From Rhodococcus sp. IEGM 1379 (GTDB taxonomy: Bacteria; Actinomycetota; Actinomycetes; Mycobacteriales; Mycobacteriaceae): 64,000 bases of DNA. The notes under the pieces were generated by a model. That model did no database searches. It was not told the origin of the DNA and was given only the letters and a program-made list of their open reading frames with translations. How positions within the stretch are numbered: position 1 is the stretch's first letter; each line of letters opens with the position of its first letter. The stretch spans positions 97,529 through 161,528 of the forward strand of contig NZ_JASHKR010000008.1 of the NCBI RefSeq assembly GCF_030056815.1, in the 5' to 3' direction. Of this stretch, positions 37,687-45,890 are shown one piece after another. A program made the translations under genes and the position numbers.

Positions 37687-38067
37687 TCAGACGAGCACGT
37701 AGGCCACGTTCAGGCTCGGATACCCCGACGTCATGGTGGTGGAGACACGGTGCGGCACCGAAGCGGAAGTACCGAGTGTGCCGGCATCCTCACGTGAGTT
37801 AGCGGAAGCGAAGACAAACTCGGCGCCGTCTTGCGCACGGTAGGTCAGAACGATCGGGAACTCGCAGTGTCCGGTACTGGTGGCTACGACGTGGACGTTC
37901 ATGTTCGGCAGGATGTAGTCGGCCGGCGGCACGATCCAACGTCCGTTCGGGTTGGATTCCTTGACCAGATACAGCGCCCCACCACTCGAGTTCGAGATCA
38001 ACGCGGTGGTGACCGCTGTGGTGGTGTCCGAAGTGGTCGTGTTGTTGCGAAGTGTGTTGGTGCTCAT
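37687..38067 (-). CDS. Small protein without signal peptide, paralogue of 36505-36966
   Basis: This 126-residue protein starts MSTNTLRNNTTTSDTTTAVT and lacks a signal peptide, unlike its secreted paralogue. Shared landmarks are listed there. ATG 38067 follows AGGAG with a leader like that of the paralogue. The convergent response regulator ends 7 bp before its stop. A palindrome lies about 130 bp upstream (38197-38216). The Thr-rich N-terminus may be disordered. Function unknown; a cytoplasmic form or a differently exported form of the same beta domain is possible. Confidence 0.65.
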   Translation of the reverse strand: MSTNTLRNNTTTSDTTTAVTTALISNSSGGALYLVKESNPNGRWIVPPADYILPNMNVHVVATSTGHCEFPIVLTYRAQDGAEFVFASANSREDAGTLGTSASVPHRVSTTMTSGYPSLNVAYVLV

Positions 38068-38196
38068 GATGTTTGCTCCTGAAGTTTCTCGGTTGTGCCG
38101 GACTCGGTGTCTGGCGTTTTCGGTGATGACACAACTATGGTCGGTATTTGCCGGGAGGTCTGTCCGCTGACCGGACCGAGTGCGGGATGAGCGTGT

Positions 38197-38216
38197 TGTC
38201 CCCCAATCGGGGGACA
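38197..38216. promoter_or_regulatory. Perfect palindrome TGTCCCCC/GGGGGACA
   Basis: TGTCCCCC (38197-38204) and GGGGGACA (38209-38216) flank AATC in the divergent region between the small-protein gene and the monooxygenase gene. The core CCCCxAATCGGG also occurs at 17496-17508 in the iniB promoter region, which hints at a related LuxR-type site. Confidence 0.55.
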
Positions 38217-38286
38217 CGGCAGATATTGTCCATCTAGCGGGAGAGTCTGTTCCGGATGCAGTGCGCAGAATCGTAGCGTGGCAAAC

Positions 38287-39912
38287 ATGACCGATCCTGA
38301 TTTCTCCACCGCACCACTCGACGTCGTAGTCATCGGCGCCGGGGCAGCCGGCTTGTATGCGATGCATCGACTCCGTTCACAAGGGTTGAGCGTCCGCGGC
38401 TTCGAAGCCGGATCCGGCGTCGGCGGAACCTGGTACTTCAATCGTTATCCGGGCGCCCGTTGCGACGTCGAGAGTTTCGACTACTCCTACTCCTTTTCCG
38501 AAGAGCTCCAACAACATTGGGACTGGAGTGAAAAGTACGCCGCGCAGCCGGAGATTCTCGCCTACCTGGATCACGTAGCGGAGCGTTTCGATCTGCGGAG
38601 CGACTTCACTTTCGATACTCGGGTGGAGAGTGCACATTTCGACGAGGAGACAGCGCGCTGGCGCGTACGTACCGACGGCGGCCACGACGTCACCGCACGA
38701 TTCGTGGTGTGCGCTACGGGCAGTCTGTCGACGGCGAATATCCCGAACATCGAAGGCCGGGAATCCTTTGCCGGCGAGGTCTTTCATACCGGCTTCTGGC
38801 CGCACGAGGGCGTCGACTTCACCGGAAAACGAGTGGGCGTCATCGGAACCGGATCTTCGGGAATTCAGTCGGTACCGCTGATCGCGGAGCAGGCCGAGCA
38901 GCTCTATGTATTTCAGCGATCAGCGAATTACAGTGTGCCCGCTCGAAACACACCGCTCGACGACGCCCGTCGCGTCGAGATCAAGGCGGGCTACGCCGAG
39001 CGTCGTGCGCTCAGCAAACGCAGCGGCGGCGGTTCACCGTTCGTCTCCGACCCCCGAAGTGCATTGGAGGTATCGGAAGCCGAAAGGACTGCGGCATACG
39101 AGGAACGGTGGAAGCTCGGCGGAGTGCTCTTCGCGAAGACTTTTGCCGACCAGACCAGCCGTCTTGAGGCCAACGAAACGGCACGTCAGTTCGCCGAGGC
39201 GAAGATCCGTGCGGTGGTGGAGGATCAGTCCGTTGCAGATCTCCTGATCCCGAACGACCACCCCATCGGTACCAAGCGCATCGTCACGGACACGGACTAC
39301 TACCAAAGTTACAACCGCGACAACGTCGGCCTGGTGAACCTGAAGAAGGCGCCGATCGAGGAAATCGACGCCACCGGAATCAGAACCGCCGATGCCCACT
39401 ACGAACTTGACGCTCTGGTATTCGCCACGGGGTTCGACGCCATGACCGGCGCGCTCGATCGCATCGACATTCGTGGACGCGGCTCAGAAGCCTTGCGGGA
39501 GAACTGGAATGCTGGGCCGAGAACCTATCTAGGGTTGGGGATCAACGGTTTCCCGAATCTCTTCATCGTGACCGGGCCGGGAAGCCCCAGTGTTCTGACG
39601 AACATGATTCTGGCGGCGGAGCAGCATGTGGACTGGATTGCGGACGCAATTGCCTACCTCGACGCGAACGAACTGACCACTATCGAACCCAGCGCCGAGG
39701 CCGTTGAAGGTTGGCTCGAAGAATGCTCGCGCCGAGCGTCGGCAACCCTGTTTCCCTCGGCCAACTCCTGGTACATGGGCGCCAACATTCCCGGAAAGCC
39801 CAGGATCTTCATGCCCTTCATCGGCGGGTTCGGTGTGTACAGCGATATCTGTGCGGACGTGGCGTCGGACGGATACCGAGGCTTCGAGACAACCAGCGTG
39901 GTTCGAGCATGA
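38287..39912 (+). CDS. Baeyer-Villiger type flavin monooxygenase
   Basis: This 541-residue class B flavoprotein monooxygenase inserts oxygen into ketones to give esters or lactones using FAD, NADPH and O2. Seen: FAD Rossmann motif VVIGAGAAG (about 15-23), GGTWYFNRYPGARCD, the BVMO fingerprint FAGEVFHTGFWP (about 160-171) and the NADPH motif VGVIGTGSSG (about 180-189). The length fits cyclohexanone-monooxygenase-type enzymes. ATG 38287 is preferred; a GTG at 38278 adds three residues. The stop overlaps the next SDR gene by 4 bp, so ketones made by that dehydrogenase are plausible substrates. Confidence 0.9.
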   Translation: MTDPDFSTAPLDVVVIGAGAAGLYAMHRLRSQGLSVRGFEAGSGVGGTWYFNRYPGARCDVESFDYSYSFSEELQQHWDWSEKYAAQPEILAYLDHVAERFDLRSDFTFDTRVESAHFDEETARWRVRTDGGHDVTARFVVCATGSLSTANIPNIEGRESFAGEVFHTGFWPHEGVDFTGKRVGVIGTGSSGIQSVPLIAEQAEQLYVFQRSANYSVPARNTPLDDARRVEIKAGYAERRALSKRSGGGSPFVSDPRSALEVSEAERTAAYEERWKLGGVLFAKTFADQTSRLEANETARQFAEAKIRAVVEDQSVADLLIPNDHPIGTKRIVTDTDYYQSYNRDNVGLVNLKKAPIEEIDATGIRTADAHYELDALVFATGFDAMTGALDRIDIRGRGSEALRENWNAGPRTYLGLGINGFPNLFIVTGPGSPSVLTNMILAAEQHVDWIADAIAYLDANELTTIEPSAEAVEGWLEECSRRASATLFPSANSWYMGANIPGKPRIFMPFIGGFGVYSDICADVASDGYRGFETTSVVRA

Positions 39913-40706
39913 GGCGACTCGACGGTCAGCGTGTACTGGTGACAGGCGCCGCCGGCGGAATGGGTCGTGCGCACTGCATCAGGTTGGCGCAGGAGGGAGC
40001 GTCGGTGATTGCGCTCGACGTGGCCGAAGCTGCCAGTGAGCTCGAGGAGACGGCGCAGGCGGTCCGGGAGCTCGGCGTCGTCGCGGTTACCGGCAGCGCG
40101 GACATCAGGGATTTCGATACTCTCGCCGAGGTGGTGGCGGACTGTGTGAAGACGGTCGGCGGACTCGACGTCGTCGTCGCGAATGCCGGCGTCTATGACA
40201 CACCCGGGCCCGCCTGGACGATTGATCCGGCGATCTGGAATCGTTCCCTCGACGTCAACCTCACCGGAGCTTGGCACACGGTCAAGGCGTGTGTTCCACA
40301 TTTTCGCGATGGCGGATCAGTGATCCTCGTGAGTTCGACTGCCGGGATCAAAGGCATTGCTGGAGCCGGACATTACAGTGCCGCGAAGCATGCTGTGGTC
40401 GGCTTGTCGCGGACCTTGGCCAATGAATTGGGGGCGCAGAGTATTCGCGTCAACTCGGTACATCCCGGATCGGTGCGGACACCGATGATTATCAACGAGA
40501 AGGTCTTCGCGAACCTGTGCCCGGGCATCGAGAACCCCACCGAAGCTGATGCGGCCGCAGTGCTCAGTGCACGGAACCTCCTTCCAGTCCCGTGGGTGGA
40601 TCCGGTGGATGTGAGCAATGCCGTCCTGCACCTCGCATCATCCGAATCCAGATACATGACCGGTTGCCAATTGGTGATCGACGCCGGCCTGACCCAGAAG
40701 GTGTGA
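39909..40706 (+). CDS. Short-chain dehydrogenase (mycofactocin-coupled type likely)
   Basis: This 265-residue SDR is a Rossmann-fold NAD(P)-dependent alcohol/ketone oxidoreductase. Seen: VLVTGAAGGMGRAHCIRLA (about 9-27), NAG in VVVANAGVYD (about 90), catalytic Ser in VSSTAGI and Tyr-x-x-x-Lys in HYSAAKHAVVG (about 155-165). It resembles its neighbour and mycofactocin-associated SDRs but has a shorter cofactor-binding insert. ATG 39909 overlaps the monooxygenase stop (ATGA); a frame starting at 39711 overlaps that gene and is not used. Confidence 0.88.
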   Translation: MRRLDGQRVLVTGAAGGMGRAHCIRLAQEGASVIALDVAEAASELEETAQAVRELGVVAVTGSADIRDFDTLAEVVADCVKTVGGLDVVVANAGVYDTPGPAWTIDPAIWNRSLDVNLTGAWHTVKACVPHFRDGGSVILVSSTAGIKGIAGAGHYSAAKHAVVGLSRTLANELGAQSIRVNSVHPGSVRTPMIINEKVFANLCPGIENPTEADAAAVLSARNLLPVPWVDPVDVSNAVLHLASSESRYMTGCQLVIDAGLTQKV

Positions 40707-40710
40707 ACTG

Positions 40711-41535
40711 ATGAGACTGGAAGGAAAGATCGCGCTGGTTACGGGCGCCGCACGGGGGATCGGGCGTGCCCAGGCCGTGCGATTCGCCGAGGAAGGCGCG
40801 GACATCATCGCCGTGGACCTGTGTGCTGCGGTGGAAACCACTGTGACGCCGCCGTCTACCGTCGACGACCTGGCCGAGACGGCATCCCTGGTTCGGGCAC
40901 AAGGGCGTCGAATCGAAACGGCCGTCGTGGACGTCCGAGATCTGGAAGCGCTTCGTAGTGCCGTTGATTCTGCGGTGAGAGCACTCGGTGGTCTCGACAT
41001 CGTCTGTGCCACAGCTGGAATCACGTCATCCGACGCATCCATGACGATGTCGGAATCAATGTGGCAGACCATGTTGGATGTCAACCTGACCGGAGTGTGG
41101 CACACGTGTTCTGTTGCGGCGCCCCACCTGATCGAACGCGGCGGTGGAGCTATGACGTTGACCAGTTCCATTGCCGGACTACGAGGACTCGTCGGAGTTG
41201 CGCACTACACCGCCGCCAAACACGGAGTCGTGGGTCTGATGCGTTCGTTGGCAAAAGAACTGGCGCCGTACAACGTTCGAGTAAACACCGTGCATCCCAC
41301 GAACGTTGATACACCGATGATTCAGAACCCGATGGTGCGTGGCAAGTTCCGCCCGGATCTCGAGAATCCGACACGAGAAGAATTTGCCGCTGCGGCCATG
41401 ACGATGAACATGCTGCCCATTCCCTGGATCGAACCTGTCGACGTTGCCAACGCGACGCTTTTCCTCTCGTCCGACGAGGCTCGCTACATCACGTCCGTCG
41501 CATTGCCCGTGGACGCGGGGAGTTCGTCTCGGTGA
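40711..41535 (+). CDS. Mycofactocin-coupled SDR family oxidoreductase
   Basis: This 274-residue SDR has TGAARGIGRAQAVRFAEEGAD (first 20 shown as TGAARGIGRA, about 11-20). It also has the characteristic insert after the second strand (DLCAAVETTVTPPSTVDDLA, about 34-53), which in mycofactocin-dependent SDRs shields a tightly held NAD. The catalytic residues are in SSIAGLRGLVGVAHYTAAKH. It starts 4 bp after the previous SDR and completes a BVMO-SDR-SDR operon. It probably oxidises an alcohol or hydroxysteroid; electrons would go to mycofactocin, whose genes are not in this window. Confidence 0.87.
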   Translation: MRLEGKIALVTGAARGIGRAQAVRFAEEGADIIAVDLCAAVETTVTPPSTVDDLAETASLVRAQGRRIETAVVDVRDLEALRSAVDSAVRALGGLDIVCATAGITSSDASMTMSESMWQTMLDVNLTGVWHTCSVAAPHLIERGGGAMTLTSSIAGLRGLVGVAHYTAAKHGVVGLMRSLAKELAPYNVRVNTVHPTNVDTPMIQNPMVRGKFRPDLENPTREEFAAAAMTMNMLPIPWIEPVDVANATLFLSSDEARYITSVALPVDAGSSSR

Positions 41536-41652
41536 GCATCTGAGGCAGCGATACGAGCTTTCCCCGATATCGCGGCGCAGTTCGATGCCGGTGATCTCAC
41601 CGTCGATCATGCCGCGCTGATCACCGCGTTCTGCGAATCTCCACCCAAAGGG

Positions 41653-42690
41653 ATGCCGGAGCACGCTCTGCCGCACGGCACCACAACCCTGCTCGCGGCA
41701 GCTTCCGGCGTGGAAGCGACCACCACGAAACTGCGGTACGCCATCGCGGTGCTCGAGCGGATCTTCGAATCCGAGGACGTCCCGGCGGGGGAAGACGACG
41801 ATCGCAACGAACTACGTATTTCTCCGACGTTGAACGGTCGGGTGGTGATCAAAGGTGAGTTCGATGCGTTGACCGGCGAAATGCTTCTCTCCGCGTTGTC
41901 GGGGTTGTCGATGCCGACCCCCGCGGCGGACGGGACACCGGATGCGCGGTCGGCTGCGAAGCGGACGGCGGATGCGTTGACGGAGTTGATTCGCCGGTAT
42001 CTCGATAATGCGGCGACGGGGGTCGATGGTGGTCAGCGTCCGCATGTGAATGTGCATGTGTCTGTGAAAGATCTTGCGGAGCATCGGGAGTGCGCGTCTA
42101 CCCGTATGACTGCTTCCGGCTCAGGCGGTGGAGACGGCGAGTTCGACGGCGGGGCCGGTGAGGATGTACCGGTGTGGGGTTTCGACGACCTCGACGACCT
42201 CGACGACCTCGACGACTTCGAGGACTTCGACGATCTTGATGTCGGGCACATGCCGTGGATGGGTCCGTTGAGTATCACCCGCACCCGGATGTTGGCGTGT
42301 GACTGCATGCTCTCGACGGTGCTCCTCGACGAGAATGGTGCCCCGCTCGATGTCAGTCCGCTGAAACGGGTGGTGTCGGCGGCGCAGCGGACGGCGTTGA
42401 TCGCCCGAGACAAGGGGTGTGCGTTTCCGTCGTGTGATGCGGTGCCGGCGTGGTGCGATGCGCACCACATCAAGGGGTGGTCGAAGGGTGGGCTGACGGT
42501 GATGGACAACCTCACCTTGCTGTGCCGAGCGCATCACACTCTGATTCACCGTCAGGCCGGGTTCGCGGGGCGGTGGGAGATCAAGATGGGGTCGGATCGT
42601 AGGCCGTGGTTCATTCCTCCGGCGGGGGTTGATCCGGAGCGGTGGCCGCGGCGATCAACCCTGCCGCTCGGTCCGGTGCTGCGCACCTGA
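41653..42690 (+). CDS. HNH endonuclease with DUF222, 5'-truncated
   Basis: This 345-residue 13E12/REP-type protein has the C-terminal HNH motif intact: DKGCAFPSCDAVPAWCDAHH, then LTLLCRAHHTLIH. The DUF222 part is short. The same frame is open and family-like upstream to 41545 (AIRAFPDIAAQFDAGDLTVD) but has no start codon. It runs straight into the stop of the SDR at 41535, so the first 100 or so residues are missing. An acidic run of Asp-Asp-Leu repeats is encoded by 9-bp repeats at 42184-42240. Probably a decaying copy, expressed at most from ATG 41653. Confidence 0.7.
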   Translation: MPEHALPHGTTTLLAAASGVEATTTKLRYAIAVLERIFESEDVPAGEDDDRNELRISPTLNGRVVIKGEFDALTGEMLLSALSGLSMPTPAADGTPDARSAAKRTADALTELIRRYLDNAATGVDGGQRPHVNVHVSVKDLAEHRECASTRMTASGSGGGDGEFDGGAGEDVPVWGFDDLDDLDDLDDFEDFDDLDVGHMPWMGPLSITRTRMLACDCMLSTVLLDENGAPLDVSPLKRVVSAAQRTALIARDKGCAFPSCDAVPAWCDAHHIKGWSKGGLTVMDNLTLLCRAHHTLIHRQAGFAGRWEIKMGSDRRPWFIPPAGVDPERWPRRSTLPLGPVLRT

Positions 42691-42812
42691 ATTGTGTTGC
42701 GGCAGAATCACATGCATTGTCAAACTGTATTCAGCGTCAAGCTTCGCGTCGGAGATGCTCCGCCGCGAAGCCCAGACGTGTGGCTGCTGGCGCGTAGTTC
42801 ATGCCGTGTAAA

Positions 42813-43058
42813 TCAGGACAATATGCCCGGCACCGGGTAGCTGCGCTCGCTCATTTCAACCGCTCCGGCGTCGGCAAGATCATTGATCGTCTCGCGCAAC
42901 GCCGAGCACGACCGCTGTGAGTAGGGCTGATCCGACGCGCGGGCGAGTTCCGGGCAGACCTGCGAGGAATCCTCGAGCCACTGCACGCTCGTGTGCTCAT
43001 TGCTGTACTTCTCGACAAGCACCCGATTTCCGCAATTGCGGCAACTGACCTGGCGCAT
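42813..43058 (-). CDS. Small Cys-rich protein coupled to ketosteroid isomerase
   Basis: This 81-residue protein begins MRQVSCRNCGNRVLVEKYSN, giving a CxxC pair (Cys6/Cys9). Further cysteines at about 35 and 50 suggest a zinc ribbon or similar site. ATG 43058 overlaps the stop of the isomerase gene (TGATG), so both are translated together. The sequence looks conserved among actinobacteria from memory but has no assigned function. It could serve as a small partner of the steroid enzymes; this is inference. Confidence 0.7.
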   Translation of the reverse strand: MRQVSCRNCGNRVLVEKYSNEHTSVQWLEDSSQVCPELARASDQPYSQRSCSALRETINDLADAGAVEMSERSYPVPGILS

Positions 43059-43444
43059 CAGCGTGAGACCATGTCGGACGGCGCCCAGAACGCGCGGGTA
43101 CTCGTGATTTTTGCGTTCTCGTCGAAGGTCATGACGTCGATGGGGGAGACCTCGTAGATCTTGTCGCCCATCGGGGTGACTACGCGGAAATGGAACGCCG
43201 CGCTGGATCCGGCGACCCGCAGGGTCAGCAGTTCGATTTCCTGGGTGCGACCTTCGAGAGCTCCGAAGAACGCGGCAATTGCCGCGCGGCCGACGATGGG
43301 CGTGCTACCAGCCGGATCTTCGAGAGTGCCGTCTTCCGCGTACAGAGCAGCGATATCCGCAGTCACTCCGCGGGAAACTGCGTCGAGGTACGCGGTCACG
43401 GTCGCGGTGATCGCAGCGGTGGTGTCAGGTTCGAGAGTGGTCAT
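43058..43444 (-). CDS. Steroid delta-isomerase-like protein (NTF2/SnoaL fold)
   Basis: This 128-residue protein matches 3-ketosteroid delta5-isomerase features. Seen: TAYLDAVSRG (position of the oxyanion-hole Tyr), TLEDPAGST holding the catalytic Asp equivalent, VSPIDVMTFDENAKI, and TSTRAFWAP near the end. Such enzymes shift the double bond of 3-oxo-delta5 steroids to delta4. ATG 43444 (MTTLEPDT) is favoured over an extension to 43498. Together with the flavin reductase 120 bp upstream on the same strand and the Ksh/Hsa genes nearby it supports steroid metabolism. Other SnoaL-like functions remain possible. Confidence 0.75.
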   Translation of the reverse strand: MTTLEPDTTAAITATVTAYLDAVSRGVTADIAALYAEDGTLEDPAGSTPIVGRAAIAAFFGALEGRTQEIELLTLRVAGSSAAFHFRVVTPMGDKIYEVSPIDVMTFDENAKITSTRAFWAPSDMVSR

Positions 43445-43562
43445 CGACGTAATCCGATCAGTTGTGTACCGGTGAAGTCGGTTTCGCACCGACTTCACCG
43501 CACGCTATCGCTACCGACCTGATCGATTGCCCTGATCTCCCACGTAGCGGGACAAGCGAGGA

Positions 43563-44063
43563 CTACGCGTCGAAGCGACCGAATCCGCCGCGGTAGAAGA
43601 GCAGGGGGCCATCGTGGCGCAGTACGTTCAGATCCGTGATCTGTGCGATCACGATGGTGTGATCACCGGCGTCGTGCTCGTTGACAACGGTGGCCTCGAT
43701 ACGAGCCAGGGCGCCGTCCAGTGCCGGTGCACCGTTGGTGCCGGCCTCCCAATCGATGCCGCTGAACTTGTCGGTGCCGCCACGAGCGAAGGCTGAACAC
43801 ATGTCCTTCTGGTCGTGCGCCAGAACGTTGATGCAGATGGATACGGCCTCGCGCAGCTTGGGCCAACTCGTCGACGTCTTGGCCGGGCAGAAGGACAACA
43901 ACGGCGGATCAAGCGAAACGGAGACCAGCGACTGGCAGGTGAACCCGAGTGGGGACTCGCCGTCGTGAGCTGTGATCACGGTGACGCCGGTGCAGAAGTT
44001 GCTCATCACGTCGCGCAGTGTGCGCCCGTCCAGCGCCGGGGGTGCGGCATTTTCTACGGACAT
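43563..44063 (-). CDS. Flavin reductase (HsaB-like)
   Basis: This 166-residue FMN/FAD-binding split-barrel reductase supplies reduced flavin to a two-component monooxygenase. Seen: FCTGVTVIT (about 23-31), GFTCQSLVSVSLDPPLLSFC (about 40-59), FSGIDWEAG and the family ending GPLLFYRGGFGRFD. It closely recalls HsaB, the partner of HsaA in ring-A hydroxylation of steroids; an HsaA-like oxygenase is encoded 6 kb away. GAGGAGA precedes the ATG at 44063. The gene stands apart from the hsa-like operon, so partnership is inferred. Confidence 0.85.
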   Translation of the reverse strand: MSVENAAPPALDGRTLRDVMSNFCTGVTVITAHDGESPLGFTCQSLVSVSLDPPLLSFCPAKTSTSWPKLREAVSICINVLAHDQKDMCSAFARGGTDKFSGIDWEAGTNGAPALDGALARIEATVVNEHDAGDHTIVIAQITDLNVLRHDGPLLFYRGGFGRFDA

Positions 44064-44238
44064 GTTGTCTCCTCGATCAAAGCTCTACAAACGGTTGATC
44101 ACTACGATGTGGGGCGCAATCGTTGTAATCCAGCGACAGTCCCACTCACTGGCAGCGACCGACGCCACACCTCGGTCGCACTCGGTTTCACCCCGCCCGG
44201 CGCTCTCCGCGTTCCCACTCAGCAGAAGAAACCGACGA

Positions 44239-45846
44239 CTACGCGTTCGGGATGAACCCGTCCAGTCCACCGGACGGTGCGATGAGCTCGAGACCGTCGG
44301 GCAGTGTGGGGTTGATCATCGGTGCCAGCGGAGCGACAGCGGTCGACGTCATGACCCCCAGAGTGGAGAAGATGCGTCCGTCCGGAGTGACGGCCAGAAT
44401 CCCTTCCGTTGTGTCGGTGGCGAAACCGATATTGCGCATGCCCTTTCCGGTGACCGGGTCGATGTCGACGATCGCGGACTTCACCGGCACGGATACGGGA
44501 TAACCCTGAATCGGGACATTGTAGCCGTAGAAGACTTCGATCAGGATCGATCCGTTCACCACCGTCGGGTTGCCGTTGCCTCGTACGACGGGCGCGCCGT
44601 ACACGTCGCTGACCGGGAGGGTTGCGTTCGTCAGTTCGCTGAGATCGGCATCCCACAGCTTTGCGCCGGTGGCACTGTACGCCGAGAGGACGCCGGGATT
44701 GGTGAGAGCGTAGATCGATCCTTGCGCGTCGACGGCCACGGCGGCAGCAGCTGCGCCGGAGGGGGCGTTCCAGAGTTCCTTGCCTGATGCAGCGTCGAAG
44801 GCGTAGAGCAAACCTTCGTCGTCGCACGTGTAGACAGTCTTTCCGTCGGGTGAGATGACGGGGCTCGATCCGCTTCCGGGGCCCATCTGTGCCGCGAATG
44901 CAATGGTGATCGCGCCTGGCGAACCGTTCTTCGGCGCCGTGATGTCGAGACCGTAGAGCGCGCCCTTGTCTTCTTCCTCGTCGGTGGCTGCGACGTAGAC
45001 GCGTCCGGTCGTCGAGTCCACGGCGGGCGTGTTGGCGCTCTGGACGATGCCGCCCATGATGATCTGGAAGATGGGATCCTTGATTGCCGGGTCCATCATC
45101 CCGTCGGACCACATGCTCGGTGACATCGGAGTCTTCGTGTGACGCTTCGCGATTGAGCCGGGCAGCTGGAACACCGGTGCGCGCAACTCTCCGGTTGCAC
45201 GGTCGGCAACGATCACCTGGCCGAACACGGTGGTGCCGAATACCGCACCGTCCTTCGTGAAAGCCGCCGTGACAAAGGGATTGATCGCTCGCGAGCCATC
45301 GGCAAAGGGGTTGGGGGTCGGCGCCGCGGGTAGGTCGATCACCCAGCGCAGTGCACCGTCGCTCGTGTAGGACCACAGTTGGTCCGCGTCGCTGACGAAG
45401 ATGTTGCCATCCGAGTCGATGATGGGGGAGGAGATGATCGCGCCCGAGTCGACACCGGTCTTACCGGTCCAGGCCGGGGCTTCCCAGACGATGGTGCCGA
45501 ACTTGTCGAGCACATGGAGATTGGAGTGCCCCTCGGCTTTGCCGGTGGTGATGGCGAGGTTTCCGTTGGGGAGCATCGTGGGAGCGGTGAGAATCGACGC
45601 GCCCTGCAAAGCCGTCCAGCGGGTGTAGCTCTCTGCCGGTTCGACGCCGAGTTGCTGGCGCCGATTTCCTGAATCACCGTGCAGGGTAACCCAGCCCGTG
45701 TCGGCGTAGACGGAAGTGGCAGGCTCCGGACCGATACTCCCCTCGAGGCTTCCGACACTGCTTCCGAAGCCGGTCGCGAGGACGGTTGTCGCGGCAAGCA
45801 ACAGGGATCCGAACCTGGAGGGGGTCAGGGATCTCAATGGACTCAT
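44239..45846 (-). CDS. Secreted PQQ-like beta-propeller protein
   Basis: This 535-residue protein has an N-terminal signal or anchor (SLLLAATTVLATGFGSS, about 15-31) and many PQQ-like/BamB-type repeats: VYVAATDEEEDKGALYGLDI, LLYAFDAASGKELWNAPSGA and GSIYALTNPGVLSAYSATGA. The repeats form a seven- or eight-bladed propeller. No dehydrogenase residues are recognised, so a binding or scaffold function on the cell surface is more likely than PQQ catalysis. AAGGAG lies 5 bp before ATG 45846. It diverges from a TetR gene across one palindromic operator. Confidence 0.8.
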   Translation of the reverse strand: MSPLRSLTPSRFGSLLLAATTVLATGFGSSVGSLEGSIGPEPATSVYADTGWVTLHGDSGNRRQQLGVEPAESYTRWTALQGASILTAPTMLPNGNLAITTGKAEGHSNLHVLDKFGTIVWEAPAWTGKTGVDSGAIISSPIIDSDGNIFVSDADQLWSYTSDGALRWVIDLPAAPTPNPFADGSRAINPFVTAAFTKDGAVFGTTVFGQVIVADRATGELRAPVFQLPGSIAKRHTKTPMSPSMWSDGMMDPAIKDPIFQIIMGGIVQSANTPAVDSTTGRVYVAATDEEEDKGALYGLDITAPKNGSPGAITIAFAAQMGPGSGSSPVISPDGKTVYTCDDEGLLYAFDAASGKELWNAPSGAAAAAVAVDAQGSIYALTNPGVLSAYSATGAKLWDADLSELTNATLPVSDVYGAPVVRGNGNPTVVNGSILIEVFYGYNVPIQGYPVSVPVKSAIVDIDPVTGKGMRNIGFATDTTEGILAVTPDGRIFSTLGVMTSTAVAPLAPMINPTLPDGLELIAPSGGLDGFIPNA

Positions 45847-45869
45847 TAATACTCCTTATTAGTAGTAAT
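45845..45869. promoter_or_regulatory. TetR-type operator between the propeller and tetR genes
   Basis: ATTAATACT (45845-45853) and AGTAGTAAT (45861-45869) form a 25-bp palindrome with one mismatch. It overlaps the ribosome site of the minus-strand gene. A TACACT -10 box at 45878-45883 lies 7 bp before the tetR ATG. Autoregulation and repression of the propeller gene are likely. Confidence 0.65.
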
Positions 45870-45890
45870 CGGAAAGCTACACTAAACGCC

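Noticed and set aside
44219..45376. 385-residue minus-strand frame within the propeller gene
   Set aside because: Arg/His-rich alternative frame of the same strand; the PQQ-type repeats lie in the frame 44239-45846.
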